Shown here piece after piece: positions 1 through 8,669 of a DNA stretch of 32,904 bases; within the stretch, counting starts at the first letter, position 1, and each line of letters opens with the position of its first letter. The position numbers were made by a program, and so were the translations under genes. The DNA comes from Opitutales bacterium (lineage in GTDB: Bacteria; Verrucomicrobiota; Verrucomicrobiia; Opitutales; Oceanipulchritudinaceae): the NCBI GenBank assembly GCA_020831585.1, contig JAFIGE010000044.1, forward strand, positions 1 through 32,904, read 5' to 3'. The notes under the pieces are model-generated. The model did not search any database. It was not told the origin of the DNA and was given only the letters and a program-made list of their open reading frames with translations.

Positions 1-2
1 CG

Positions 3-872
3 GGGATGGAGGTGCTGACGTATTGCTTTATGGCTAATCACTTTCACATCTTCGTAAGGCTGGATCCGAAGGAGACGGAAAACCTGGATGATGCGGGGCT
101 GGTGGGGCGCTTTCGGGCGCTCTATGGTGGGACGCGGTGCGCTTCGCTGGGGTTGGATGCGGATGATCTGGAGGTCATTCTGAGGAAAAACGGAGGCTCC
201 GCAGAGGGGATCAGGCGACGCTTGAAGGCGCGGATGGGGGATGTATCGGTCTTTATGCGGGAGGTGAAGACGCGGTTTACTTTGTGGTATAACGGGGAGC
301 GTGGAACGGTGGGGACTTTCTGGGCGGAGCGTTTCCGCAGTGTCATCGTGGAGGCGGATACGGAGGCGCAAAGGATGGTGGCGGCTTACATCGATTTGAA
401 CCCGGTTCGGGCGGGGTTGGTGGCGGATGCGGGTGCCTATGCTTTCAGCGGTTTCGGGGAGGCCTGCGCAGGTGGCTCGGCCGCGCGACGGGGAATCGCC
501 CGGATCGAGGGTAGGATGGCCTGGACGAGCAAATGGCACGAGCGCTACAAGGCGCGCTTATGCAGCCGTATGGCTCCTGGAATGCGACCTCTTCGGAGAG
601 ACCAGGGGAGCGCCGCAGCCGGTGCAACGAAGGAAACGAAGGAGAAGGAGATGGCTGAAGCGGGTCTGGCGGAAGAATCCAGGCTTATCTCGAAAATCCG
701 CGCCTTCAGTGAGAGCTGGGTGGTGGGGTCGGTAGCCTGGGTGGAAAGCTTCTGTGCGGCCGATGGCTGGCTCGGCTTTCGGAGGAAAAGGAAGCCCCAA
801 CCGCTCGTGGAGGAAGCCGGTGCAGACTTCGCAATGATCGCGACCGTGGTGAAACGCCACCGAAAAATGTGA
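3..872 (+). CDS. RAYT-type (Y1/IS200-like) transposase, copy 1, 5' end cut by window edge
   Basis: This is a REP-associated tyrosine transposase-like protein. The family are single-strand DNA endonucleases related to IS200/IS605 TnpA that act on REP hairpins. The reading frame is open to the left edge, and the first visible residues (GMEVLTYCF) align with residues 49-57 of copy 2 at 9400, so about 50 N-terminal residues lie outside the window. Counting from the Met at base 6, the HUH-type pair is His12-Phe-His14 (NHFHIF). The likely nucleophile is Tyr128, in YIDLNPVRAGL, the family signature. A 'GTFWAERFRS' block precedes it. The C-terminal region (VGSVAWVESFCAADGW) is shared with copy 2, so the gene looks intact apart from the window edge. 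Bases 227-511 match copy 3 at the right edge without gaps. It could be a domesticated housekeeping RAYT or an active element; the sequence does not decide. Confidence 0.85.
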   Translation, partial: GMEVLTYCFMANHFHIFVRLDPKETENLDDAGLVGRFRALYGGTRCASLGLDADDLEVILRKNGGSAEGIRRRLKARMGDVSVFMREVKTRFTLWYNGERGTVGTFWAERFRSVIVEADTEAQRMVAAYIDLNPVRAGLVADAGAYAFSGFGEACAGGSAARRGIARIEGRMAWTSKWHERYKARLCSRMAPGMRPLRRDQGSAAAGATKETKEKEMAEAGLAEESRLISKIRAFSESWVVGSVAWVESFCAADGWLGFRRKRKPQPLVEEAGADFAMIATVVKRHRKM

Positions 873-1041
873 CAACCTTCGTGGTCACACCCAATTTTCG
901 ATCACTCTCCTTTTCCGCTTGCCAAGGGGAGCGCGGCACGGATTGTCTCAACGGTTTGCGTTTAGAGTTCTCCGGCGATGGCCGGACGACTCCGCGGTTC
1001 GGTCGCGCCATCCGGAAGGATCGGCGAGGCTTGAAAACGGT

Positions 1042-1065
1042 GGGACCGGCTGAAAGGCGGGTCCC
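1042..1065 (+). promoter_or_regulatory. Hairpin in the rpsO leader
   Basis: A 6-bp inverted repeat, GGGACC (1042-1047) and GGTCCC (1060-1065), encloses a 12-base loop. It lies about 52 bases upstream of the probable rpsO start and is followed by a CCCGCGGG palindrome (1063-1070) that could form a competing structure. S15 represses its own translation through leader RNA structures in several bacteria, so a regulatory role is possible. This is inference from position and pairing only. No convincing -35/-10 pair was found between 873 and 1117. Confidence 0.25.
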
Positions 1066-1117
1066 GCGGGTTCTCCCGGTGGAGGGCTCCTTCGAATCGT
1101 GAATGGTCCATACCCAC

Positions 1118-1387
1118 ATGTCTAAAGCACAACTCGATAAAAAATCCGTCATTGACGAATACAAGACCCACGGCACCGACACAGGTTCGGCCGAGGTGCA
1201 AATCGCTCTGCTCACCCAGCGCGTGAACCACCTCACCGAGCACCTGCGCACGCACCGGAAGGACTTCCACAGCCGCCGTGGCCTCATTGCCATGACGAGC
1301 CGCCGCCGGAAGCTCCTCGACTACATCAAGAGCCACGATCTCGATAAATACAAAGAGATCATTGAGCGTCTGAAGCTCCGCCGCTAA
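1118..1387 (+). CDS. rpsO: 30S ribosomal protein S15
   Basis: Ribosomal protein S15 binds the central domain of 16S rRNA and helps assemble the small-subunit platform. The start at 1118 gives exactly 89 residues, the usual length, beginning MSKAQLDKK. An in-frame ATG at 1103 would add five residues (MVHTH) and is less likely. Neither start has a good Shine-Dalgarno. Family hallmarks are clear: DTGSAEVQIALLT near residue 22, HRKDFHSRRGL near 46, RRRKLLDYI near 64, and the terminal IERLKLRR. The gene ends in a strong terminator and is followed by pnp, the widely conserved rpsO-pnp order. A RAYT gene lies immediately upstream where other bacteria often carry truB or rbfA. Confidence 0.97.
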   Translation: MSKAQLDKKSVIDEYKTHGTDTGSAEVQIALLTQRVNHLTEHLRTHRKDFHSRRGLIAMTSRRRKLLDYIKSHDLDKYKEIIERLKLRR

Positions 1388-1415
1388 GCGCGCGCTTGCC
1401 CCTCTTTTTTTTTTC

Positions 1416-1462
1416 GGGGAAGGCGGTGGCCTCCGAAAAGGCCGCCCGCCTTCCCCTTTTTT
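1416..1462 (+). terminator. Rho-independent terminator of rpsO
   Basis: The left arm GGGGAAGGCGG-T-GGCCT (1416-1432) pairs with AGGCC-GC-CCGCCTTCCCC (1439-1456), leaving only a small internal loop. A run of six T follows (1457-1462). The stem begins 29 bases after the rpsO stop codon. A second T tract (1405-1414) precedes the stem, so a poorer terminator on the minus strand is also possible. Confidence 0.85.
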
Positions 1463-1529
1463 CTTTCCTCTCCCGGAAAATACCCCGAATCTACTAGAAT
1501 TCCAATTTCCGCAATCGTCCCCGGCTCCT

Positions 1530-1578
1530 GTAGGAAGTCCGCCTGCGGATTCCCCGAAATCCGCAGGCGAGCTTCCTA
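1530..1578. repeat. REP-like GTAG-headed imperfect hairpin in the rpsO-pnp spacer
   Basis: The arms at 1531-1550 (TAGGAAGTCCGCCTGCGGAT) and 1559-1578 pair over 20 positions with only a T-G wobble and one C-A mismatch in the middle, around an 8-base loop. The left side begins with GTAG (1530-1533). A GTAG/GGAG tetranucleotide next to a hairpin with a mid-stem mismatch is the classical architecture of bacterial REP elements recognised by RAYT proteins, and three RAYT genes or remnants lie in this window. The alternative is a dedicated pnp leader hairpin of the sort RNase III cleaves in enteric bacteria. I found no second copy in the window, so the repeat status is inferred. Confidence 0.6.
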
Positions 1579-1612
1579 AAACGCTGGCGATGGTTGCAAC
1601 CCAACCCGCTGC

Positions 1613-1629
1613 TTTGCCATCCGGGCAAA
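1613..1629 (+). promoter_or_regulatory. Small hairpin just upstream of the pnp start
   Basis: TTTGCC (1613-1618) and GGCAAA (1624-1629) form a 6-bp stem with a 5-base loop ending 24 bases before the pnp ATG. With the larger hairpin at 1531-1578 it would give the pnp leader two consecutive stem-loops. Autogenous control of pnp through leader structure is known in enteric bacteria; applying it here is inference. Confidence 0.25.
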
Positions 1630-1653
1630 TCAGCAAAAAGAAGAACAGCAACC

Positions 1654-4134
1654 ATGTATAAACAAAAACACTCCGTCACCGTAGAAGAATACGGCATGAC
1701 CTTCCAAACAGGCTCCCTGGCCAAGCAAGCCTCCGGGGCCGTTACCATCCAAGTGGGCGAAACCGTGGTCTTTGTCGCCGCCGTAGCCGCCACGAAAATC
1801 CGGGAGGGGCAGGACTTCTTTCCCCTCCAAGTCGACTACCGCGAAAAGTTCAGCGCCGCCGGCCGCCTTCCCGGCGGGTTTTTCAAGCGCGAGGGCCGTC
1901 CTTCCGAAAAGGAAATCCTCACCTGCCGCCTAACCGACCGTCCCCTCCGTCCGCTCTTCCCCAAAGGCTTCATGAATGAAGTTCAGGTGCAGGGCCTCCT
2001 CCTCTCCGCCGACCTTCAGAATGAGCCCGATATCCTCATGCTCAACGGAGCCTCGGCCGCCCTCCTCTGCTCCGATATTCCCTGGAATGGCCCGATTGGT
2101 GCCATCCGCCTTGCGCTCGTGGACGACGAATACATCGTCAACCCCACCCACGCGCAGATGTTTGAGTCGGAACTCGACCTCATCTACGTGGGCAACGAAA
2201 AGGAAATGATGATGATCGAGGGCTCCGCCGAGGAGATTCCCGACGATAAATTCATCGAAGCCCTCGAATTTGCACAAAAGGCCATTCAGCCCATCATCAA
2301 GGCCCAGCGCGAACTTGCCAAAATGGCCGCAAAGGAAAAGCGCAGCTTCGAACTCTTCGAAGTCACGCCGGAAAACCTCACCTTTACCCGCGAAATCGTC
2401 GGCGACCGCATGGCCGAAGCCGTCTTCAAGGAAGTGAAATCCGAGCGCGAAGCCGCCGTGAGCCTCCTCAAGGACGAAGTCGCGGAAAAGATGAAGGAGC
2501 GCGATGGCGACGATTTCCAAAGCACCCAGGTGATGCTCGCTTTTGAAGTGCTTCAGGAGGAAGTCTACCGCTCCAACATTCTCAAGTCGGGCAAACGCGC
2601 CGACGGGCGCTCCCCCACCGATTTGCGCGATATCGAGTGCCACGTGGGTGTGCTCCCGCGTGTTCACGGGTCCGCCATCTTCCAGCGCGGCGAGACACAA
2701 AACATCGCCATCACCACTCTTGGCGTGGCTGGCGACGTGCAATCGATGGACGGCATCACGGGCGGACCAAAGGAAAAGAGCTTCCTCCTCCACTACAACT
2801 TCCCGAATTACTCCGTCGGCGAAACCGGCCGCATCATGGGCCCGGGCCGCCGCGAAATCGGGCACGGCGCGCTCGCTGAACGCTCCCTCCTGCCCGTCAT
2901 TCCCCCGGAAGACGAATTCCCCTATACCATCCGCGTGATCTCCGAGATCATGGAGTCCAATGGCTCCACATCGATGGCCTCGGTTTGCGGCGGCTGCCTC
3001 TCCCTTATGGATGCCGGGGTGCCCATCACCGATCTCGTCGCCGGGATCTCCGTGGGCCTCGTCACTGAGACCGATAAGAAGGGCGCGATCAAGAAACACG
3101 TTGTGCTCTCTGACATTATCGGCGCGGAAGACCACTTCGGGGACATGGATTTCAAAATCTGCGGCACGAAAAACGGCATCACCGGTTTTCAGCTCGACCT
3201 CAAGATCAAGGGGCTCCCGCACAAGATCGCCGTCGAGTCGATCAACCGCAACCGCGAGCTGCGCCTGAAGATTCTCGACATCATGGCCGCCACCATGGGT
3301 GAGCCGCGTTCCGAGCTGAGCCCTTACGCGCCCCGCATCAAGACCGTGCAGATCGATCCCGAAAAGATCGGTGCCCTCATCGGCCCCGGCGGCAAAAACA
3401 TCCGCCGCATTTGCGAAGTCTCCGGCGCGCAAATCGACATCAACGAAGACAACTCCGGCCGCATCAACGTCTACGCCACGAGCGAGGAATCCATGGCCCG
3501 CGCCATCGAGGAGATCGAAATGGTCTGCGCCGAGATTGAAGAGGGCAAACTCTACCTGGGCACCGTTCGCGGTATCAAAGAGTTCGGCTGCTTCGTCGAG
3601 TGCTTGCCCGGAAAAGAAGGCCTCGTGCACGTTTCCGAACTCGCCGATTTCCGCATCAACCGCGTCGAGGACGTCTGCAGCATGGGCGACCAGATGTGGG
3701 TCAAGTGCGTCGGCATCGACGACAAGGGCCGCGTGCGCCTCAGCCGTACCGCCGCCCTCGCCGACCGCGAAGGCGAAGCCGACGGCATCAGCGAAAAGGT
3801 CGCCGCCGCCAAGGAAAAACATGACTCCCGCCCTCCCCGCGCCGAAGGCGAGGATCGGGGCGATCGCAGTGACCGGGGCGATCGCGGCGGTCGCGGGCGC
3901 GACCGTGATCGCGGTGACCGAGGCGGACGCGGCGGCGATCGCGGCGGTGATCGCGGCGGTGATCGCGGCGGCCGCGGGCGCGACCGCGGAGACCGGGGTC
4001 CCCGTCGCCGGGGCGGTCGCGATGGCGAACGCAGTGACCGCGGAAGTCCCGCTCCCCGTGAAAACACCGACGCCGCTCCCCGCGAAAACAGCGACGCCGC
4101 TCCCCGCGAGAACAGCGGTGGCGGCGAAGATTGA
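1654..4134 (+). CDS. pnp: Polyribonucleotide nucleotidyltransferase (PNPase)
   Basis: PNPase is a trimeric 3'-to-5' phosphorolytic exoribonuclease of mRNA decay. The start at 1654 ([14 protein letters not shown]) gives 826 residues, and upstream in-frame codons lie in the leader. Two RNase PH domains are present: the second carries FPNYSVGE and the metal/phosphate-site stretch [14 protein letters not shown] domain near residues 560-620 has GPGGKNIRR, and an S1 domain follows near 628-700 ([15 protein letters not shown]). The roughly 110-residue tail after the S1 domain is built of [11 protein letters not shown] units and ends with three APREN(T/S) repeats. Enteric PNPase is about 711 residues and lacks such a tail; Arg/Gly-rich tails generally bind RNA or drive protein interaction. 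The gene follows rpsO, has its own leader hairpins, and has a perfect-stem terminator. Confidence 0.98.
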   Translation: MYKQKHSVTVEEYGMTFQTGSLAKQASGAVTIQVGETVVFVAAVAATKIREGQDFFPLQVDYREKFSAAGRLPGGFFKREGRPSEKEILTCRLTDRPLRPLFPKGFMNEVQVQGLLLSADLQNEPDILMLNGASAALLCSDIPWNGPIGAIRLALVDDEYIVNPTHAQMFESELDLIYVGNEKEMMMIEGSAEEIPDDKFIEALEFAQKAIQPIIKAQRELAKMAAKEKRSFELFEVTPENLTFTREIVGDRMAEAVFKEVKSEREAAVSLLKDEVAEKMKERDGDDFQSTQVMLAFEVLQEEVYRSNILKSGKRADGRSPTDLRDIECHVGVLPRVHGSAIFQRGETQNIAITTLGVAGDVQSMDGITGGPKEKSFLLHYNFPNYSVGETGRIMGPGRREIGHGALAERSLLPVIPPEDEFPYTIRVISEIMESNGSTSMASVCGGCLSLMDAGVPITDLVAGISVGLVTETDKKGAIKKHVVLSDIIGAEDHFGDMDFKICGTKNGITGFQLDLKIKGLPHKIAVESINRNRELRLKILDIMAATMGEPRSELSPYAPRIKTVQIDPEKIGALIGPGGKNIRRICEVSGAQIDINEDNSGRINVYATSEESMARAIEEIEMVCAEIEEGKLYLGTVRGIKEFGCFVECLPGKEGLVHVSELADFRINRVEDVCSMGDQMWVKCVGIDDKGRVRLSRTAALADREGEADGISEKVAAAKEKHDSRPPRAEGEDRGDRSDRGDRGGRGRDRDRGDRGGRGGDRGGDRGGDRGGRGRDRGDRGPRRRGGRDGERSDRGSPAPRENTDAAPRENSDAAPRENSGGGED
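3850..4125 (+). repeat. Low-complexity repeat coding the PNPase tail
   Basis: Degenerate tandem units of 9-12 bases related to GGCGGTGATCGC encode DRGG/DRGD/RGRD repeats. They are followed by three 24-base-type units encoding [16 protein letters not shown] and APRENS. Copy-number change by slippage would stay in frame only in steps of three, and the unit lengths allow this. The same stretch produces long spurious open frames on both strands, which are composition artefacts. Confidence 0.8.
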
Positions 4135-4162
4135 TTTGCCTGGCGCAATCCAACTTCCTTTT

Positions 4163-4195
4163 AAACGGGTGCCCCCACGGGCACCCGTTTTTTTT
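4163..4195 (+). terminator. Rho-independent terminator of pnp
   Basis: A perfect 11-bp stem, AAACGGGTGCC (4163-4173) with GGCACCCGTTT (4180-4190), has a 6-base loop, and eight T (4188-4195) overlap the end of the right arm. It begins 29 bases after the pnp stop. Confidence 0.93.
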
Positions 4196-4461
4196 GGCAC
4201 GCAGCCTGCGCAGGTTTCATCTGTGTTCCTCAAAAACTTGCCCTTTCTCATCCGGAGCCTGCGAGTTACAGGTAAACCAACTTTGAGATCGCAACGACCG
4301 CACAATCGCATTGCCATGATCGGATAAAATCATCTCTACGAAAGGTCGCCGGAAGCTGGGCGGGCAGAGTGACCGGAGCGTGCCCCCCTCCTCAGCGTCC
4401 TGCCCCCTCCGACCTCACCTCTCACCCCACCCCTTCTTCGTTTTCGACCTCCTGCCACTGC
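4196..4461. other. Spacer between pnp terminator and the large secreted-protein gene
   Basis: No gene is supported here. The only promoter-like element noticed is a TAAAAT hexamer at 4325-4330 without a recognisable -35 partner. The last 75 bases are strongly pyrimidine-rich on the plus strand (many C and CT runs). There is no Shine-Dalgarno before the ATG at 4462, so translation signals for the downstream gene are unusual or its real start differs. Confidence 0.5.
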
Positions 4462-7056
4462 ATGATTTTTTCCACAATCCGCTTTTTCGTTTTGGTAGCC
4501 ATCAGCACCCTTCCGGCTATCACTCCCGCAGCGGTCGCCGCCACCCTCGCCTGGTCGCCCGAAAGCGGTCCCGATGGTCTCTGGTCAACCACCGCACCAA
4601 ACTGGTTGGATGGTGCCGAGCGAAACCCTTGGATTGCGGGCGCGGACGCCTGGATTGCCTTAGCTCCCGCAAACCTTACCCTCTCCGGAGCGATTGAGGC
4701 GAGCGCCGTCGACTTCGCCACGACCGGCCACACGCTCTGGATCCATCGCTCCGAAAACGCTCTCCTGCGCGCGGATTTGCTCAGCGGAGAACCCATCATT
4801 CGCTTCGGAGGGCTCATTCCGGCCAACGCCGATGCCCACCCCGATCCCGATCTGGCGCGCGCGGCGGGGCTCTGGTTCACGCCAAAGGAGAACTTCCGCC
4901 TCGAGGCCGACCTCGTTCCTTTCGGGGAGGGTTCCCCTATCCTCGGCGTGCGCGGGGCGGGCGGGATCGTGGACTTTGCAGGCAAATGGGTGGCCGACAC
5001 GGGCTCCATCATCTCTTGGGTAATCCTCGATGAGGCCGGCCACTTGCGCTTTGCCCCGGAGGCCGATATGCGCTTCATCCGCGAGTCCTTCTACACCCTC
5101 CAACTTTGGGTCAACGGCGATGGCACAGGCACCCTCGAACTGGATGAGGACTTCATTGCCGACCGCACCGAGCGCGGGGCCGTGCGGCTCGGTATCGGCT
5201 CCATCCGCATGGGCGCGGGCACCCTTGTTACCCACAACACCGCCAGCCTCCCCCTCGGCTACCGCCCGCAGGCCAACGGCACCGTGCAGACCAACGGCCA
5301 CATGGCCTTTGAGGACAACCCCGGCACCCGCTGGATCACGCGCACGCACCCGCAGGTCTACCCGGGCGCGGTTTGGATTTATCAGGATATGGAAGTGCGC
5401 ACCGAGGCCGACCTCACCCACGTCGGCGTGACCGAAGTCGCTTTTGACTATACTGCCCTCAATGGCTGGACGCTCTTCGCCCCCGTTACGGTGACCAAGA
5501 CCGGACCCGCCCGGCTCGCTCTCGGTGGGGACCAATCCTACCCCGCAGGCGCGGCCTTCCGCGTGGAAGAGGGAACACTGGAATTTCTCTTACCACCCTC
5601 GAACGGCCTACCCCTGGCAGGCGGAAGCGCGAACCTTGCCGTCAATGTCCAGGAAAACGCCCGCCTCAGTTGGCAAACCCATGGCGGCCTCCGCAAACTC
5701 CACCTCGACGGCAGGCTCGATCTTGGCGGCGTCCTTCAAATCGCTGGAGATACCGCCACCTGGACGCCCTCCAGCGCGACGCGCATCCTCCTTTCCCCCG
5801 AGAGCCCCCCGGCTCTTATCCGCACCAGTGGCACCGCCACCATCGGCGGCACCTTGATCGTGGAACGACTGCCGGATTGGTATCCCGACTCCGGATACAG
5901 TTGGACCGTGCTCGAAGCCACAGCACTCAACGGCCAGTGGATCCTCGACGACCGCACCGGTATGGGCCTGCAATTCGACAACACCGCCACTGCCGTCCGC
6001 CTCATCGCCACGAGCGCCCCGCCTCCCCAACCCGGCGAGATTTTGCTCGCGGACGATTTCTCCGGTGACCTTAGCGCGTGGGCGGACCTCTCCACCGTTC
6101 CGCTTTGGGGAGATCCCGTCATGCACGGCAGCGCCTTCGAACAGGTCGGCGATGTCATCCGGCTCATCCGCTCGGGGCCGCGCGACACCCGGCACTTCAC
6201 GGCTTACCTCAACCCACTGGGCCTCAAGACCTTCACCGCACTCGACCACCGTTTCAACGAACCCATCGACCGCACCACGAGCCAACTCACCATCGATTTC
6301 CGCCTCCGCTGGCCCACGCCCACGGCATCCAGCGGCGAAGGCGGGCGTTTCATCATCTCCCTCAATCATGCTTATCCCGAAGGCGGTCTCGACCTCACGC
6401 CCGAGGATACGCCCGGTTCGCGCTGGAACGACTTTTCTGCTCCTTGGTGGGCGCGCCCTGCTTACCATGTGCGTCTGCGCAACAGCAGCACCGGCGCAGG
6501 TCCCAGCTTTCTCCAATACGGCGGCGGCGCGGCGCTCCTCGGCGAATATGAGCGCACCCCGCAGTGGTGGCTCCCGGGCTTCATCTCCGGCGCGGGCGGC
6601 ATCGCTCCCGGCGCGGGCGAGGACTTTCCCGCCAACAGTTGGGTGCGCACCTCCAACGGCATGGCGAGCGACACCTTCACCACCTTCCGCTACCGCATCT
6701 TACCCGACCGGCAGGAACTTTGGCGGGATACCAATGACGATGGTATCCTGGACCCCGACGAACTTGTCGCCGTGATGCCCCTCCCGACCGAAAGCGACGC
6801 CCCTTTCTACAACACCTTCCCGACCCTCGAAGGCCTCCGCCTCTTTTGGAGCGGGGTCGATGACAATGGCCCCGGCACCGGACAGGTGGAAATGGATTGG
6901 ATCGTCGTCACCCACAGCCAAAACCTCCCGCCACCGCTGTTGCCGGACCCGACCGATTTGCCACCGTCCTCGTCGACGGGCGCGCGCCCATTCGCCTTGA
7001 TGCCTCTGCCAGCAGCGATCCAGAGGGCGATGCGCTCACCTACCTCTGGTGGTTAA
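4462..7056 (+). CDS. Large secreted beta-rich protein, 5' part of a frameshifted gene
   Basis: This is the N-terminal part of an exported protein. The chosen start (MIFSTIRFFVLVAIS) gives a classical signal peptide: Lys/Arg-poor n-region, hydrophobic core, and Ala-rich cleavage zone before ATLAWSP. Longer in-frame starts would put a proline-rich stretch in front of it. Residues 30 to about 515 look like repeated beta strands of the kind seen in autotransporter-associated repeats (TLEFLLP, GTATIGGTLIVERLP). A module beginning LLADDFSGDLSAW follows, resembling a concanavalin-like beta sandwich. After VVTHSQN (to 6924) the frame degrades to a Pro/Ser-rich stretch and stops at 7056, while the homologous continuation is in another frame. 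No catalytic motif was recognised. A role in surface adhesion or polysaccharide binding is plausible but unproven. Confidence 0.75.
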   Translation: MIFSTIRFFVLVAISTLPAITPAAVAATLAWSPESGPDGLWSTTAPNWLDGAERNPWIAGADAWIALAPANLTLSGAIEASAVDFATTGHTLWIHRSENALLRADLLSGEPIIRFGGLIPANADAHPDPDLARAAGLWFTPKENFRLEADLVPFGEGSPILGVRGAGGIVDFAGKWVADTGSIISWVILDEAGHLRFAPEADMRFIRESFYTLQLWVNGDGTGTLELDEDFIADRTERGAVRLGIGSIRMGAGTLVTHNTASLPLGYRPQANGTVQTNGHMAFEDNPGTRWITRTHPQVYPGAVWIYQDMEVRTEADLTHVGVTEVAFDYTALNGWTLFAPVTVTKTGPARLALGGDQSYPAGAAFRVEEGTLEFLLPPSNGLPLAGGSANLAVNVQENARLSWQTHGGLRKLHLDGRLDLGGVLQIAGDTATWTPSSATRILLSPESPPALIRTSGTATIGGTLIVERLPDWYPDSGYSWTVLEATALNGQWILDDRTGMGLQFDNTATAVRLIATSAPPPQPGEILLADDFSGDLSAWADLSTVPLWGDPVMHGSAFEQVGDVIRLIRSGPRDTRHFTAYLNPLGLKTFTALDHRFNEPIDRTTSQLTIDFRLRWPTPTASSGEGGRFIISLNHAYPEGGLDLTPEDTPGSRWNDFSAPWWARPAYHVRLRNSSTGAGPSFLQYGGGAALLGEYERTPQWWLPGFISGAGGIAPGAGEDFPANSWVRTSNGMASDTFTTFRYRILPDRQELWRDTNDDGILDPDELVAVMPLPTESDAPFYNTFPTLEGLRLFWSGVDDNGPGTGQVEMDWIVVTHSQNLPPPLLPDPTDLPPSSSTGARPFALMPLPAAIQRAMRSPTSGG

Positions 7057-8567
7057 ACGGCTCCCCCGTCCACTTCGGCGGTGAACCCGCAACCGATCTT
7101 CTCACGCCGCCGGGCGAACATCTCGTAACTTTATGGGTAACGGATAGGGCGGGCAACCGAGCGGCTGATCAGTTCCTTCTCACCGTTGTCGAGGGCAACG
7201 CCCGCCCAACCGCGCGAGCGGGTCAGGACCGCAGCGTCACAGCCGCCAACGGCTGGTTCGCTGCAGTGATGCTCGACGGCTCGGCCTCCAGCGACCCGGA
7301 CGGCGAAATCCTTCGCTACCGCTGGACCATGGATGGCGGCACCCGCGTGCTTTACGATGGACCGGATGCGACCGTCGATGTTGGTCTCGGTATCGGCACC
7401 CGCCGCATTGCCCTGACCGTTTGGGACAACGACGGCGCCATCGCCACCGATGAAGTTCGCATCGATATCCTCCCCCCCCTTACCGGCCAACCCGACACCC
7501 TCCTTTACCGGGAAAACTTCTCCCGCGATCCCGACGCCGGGGAAGTCGGCGTGAATGCCGTCGGTTGGGCGCTCACCCAATTCAACGGCCAGCCGGTCAT
7601 CACCAATGCCCATCGATGCATCAACACGGCTGGGTCCGACAGCTTTCTCCCACGCGTGAACAGCAACCCCACCGGCCTCGAATACGATGAGCCCAACGCC
7701 CTCGGCCACGTCTGGATGAACCAGATGCCCTTCCTCAACGCCTCCCCGTCCGAATGGATGCTCTGGACGGATGAGTTTGCCATCGACCGTCAAAGCTGGG
7801 ACCTCGCCTCCTTCCTTTTCCGCGCACGCGACGAAAGCACGTCCGAAGGCGGCGTGCAAAACGTTCCCGCTGTGCGCATCGACGGCCAATGGTATCTGGG
7901 TTGGGATTTGCGCGTGGAGTCCTTCTTCAACTTCTGGCGCTCCTACACAATCAATATGAGCGAGAGCGGCTGGTATCGCTTCGACCCCTCCCCCAGCTTC
8001 AGCATCCTCAACGCCACCCGCGTCGACAGTCTCCCGGCGGGCGAGATCGAAGCCTTCGGCCTTTACTTCCGCAAACTCTTCGGATGGCACGTGAACCGCA
8101 TCGACAATTTCGAGGTCTGGGTGCGGCCCCGCGCTCCGCTCGATCCTTATGGACAATGGCTCGCCCGCCACTTTCCGCCCACGCGCCTCGCCCTTGCGCA
8201 GGAAACCGGACTCTGGGGACCCGAAGACGATGCTTCCGGCGACGGCCTGCCCAACTATGTCGCCTTCGCACTCGACCGCGATCCCTTCATTCCCGGATCT
8301 GGTGTCTCCGGGCGGGACCACACGCTCGAAGACCTCGGCGAGGGCTGGCGCGCCCGTCTGCGCATCAATCCAGCCGCTACAGCCGCTAGGAATGTGACCA
8401 TCGCCCTCCAGTTTAGCACCGACCTCATTGCTTGGACCATTCACCCTTCATCCGGCAATGCCGTAACCGACATCCACGGAATCCATTGGCTGGAGTGGGG
8501 CATTCCCAGTGCAACCGGAGAGCCTGCTATGTTCGTGCGCTGGAGCTTTGAAGATAGCCATCAATAG
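6924..8567 (+). CDS. Large secreted protein, 3' part: two PKD-like domains and C-terminal module
   Basis: This is the continuation of the gene at 4462 in a different frame, with no credible start of its own; the nearest upstream initiation codon is a TTG at 6897, inside the first part. It begins with two PKD-like domains: AVAGPDRF...LDASASSDPEGDALTYLW, then ARAGQDRS...LDGSASSDPDGEILRYRW. Next is a second module starting LLYRENFSRDP, similar in style to LLADDFSGD in the first part. The C-terminus has DASGDGLPNYVAFALDRDP, an element frequent near the ends of secreted verrucomicrobial proteins. PKD domains are extracellular beta sandwiches used in binding or spacing. Restoring one base near 6924 would give about 1368 residues. 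The frameshift may be a sequencing error or a real inactivation. Confidence 0.75.
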   Translation, partial: PPATAVAGPDRFATVLVDGRAPIRLDASASSDPEGDALTYLWWLNGSPVHFGGEPATDLLTPPGEHLVTLWVTDRAGNRAADQFLLTVVEGNARPTARAGQDRSVTAANGWFAAVMLDGSASSDPDGEILRYRWTMDGGTRVLYDGPDATVDVGLGIGTRRIALTVWDNDGAIATDEVRIDILPPLTGQPDTLLYRENFSRDPDAGEVGVNAVGWALTQFNGQPVITNAHRCINTAGSDSFLPRVNSNPTGLEYDEPNALGHVWMNQMPFLNASPSEWMLWTDEFAIDRQSWDLASFLFRARDESTSEGGVQNVPAVRIDGQWYLGWDLRVESFFNFWRSYTINMSESGWYRFDPSPSFSILNATRVDSLPAGEIEAFGLYFRKLFGWHVNRIDNFEVWVRPRAPLDPYGQWLARHFPPTRLALAQETGLWGPEDDASGDGLPNYVAFALDRDPFIPGSGVSGRDHTLEDLGEGWRARLRINPAATAARNVTIALQFSTDLIAWTIHPSSGNAVTDIHGIHWLEWGIPSATGEPAMFVRWSFEDSHQ

Positions 8568-8669
8568 GCTCGCGTGAAAGGCAGCCGGCCGGGTTTCTCG
8601 CAAACGTCTTGCCTTTGGCACTGCTTGTGCTTACCCCATCGATAAGTTTAACTACAGGAGGTTACCACC

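Noticed and set aside
1090-1100. TTCGAATC as a tRNA T-arm
   Set aside because: No matching acceptor stem, anticodon arm or D-arm is found upstream; it is the rpsO leader.
1930-4317. 795-residue open frame on the minus strand across pnp
   Set aside because: It is the antisense shadow of pnp. The codon bias of the GC-rich sense gene removes stops; its residues are Ala/Gly/Asp/Val-rich and it spans pnp's own terminator.
6918-6924. Programmed -1 frameshift at CCAAAAC
   Set aside because: The shift needed is -1, but the heptamer C-CAA-AAC does not fit X-XXY-YYZ because the P-site codon cannot re-pair (CAA to CCA). No obvious downstream stem-loop was seen.
7131-8444. 437-residue minus-strand open frame
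   Set aside because: It is opposite the PKD-protein gene, whose translation shows clear domain motifs. The antisense product is Gly/Val/Ala-rich with no recognisable motif.
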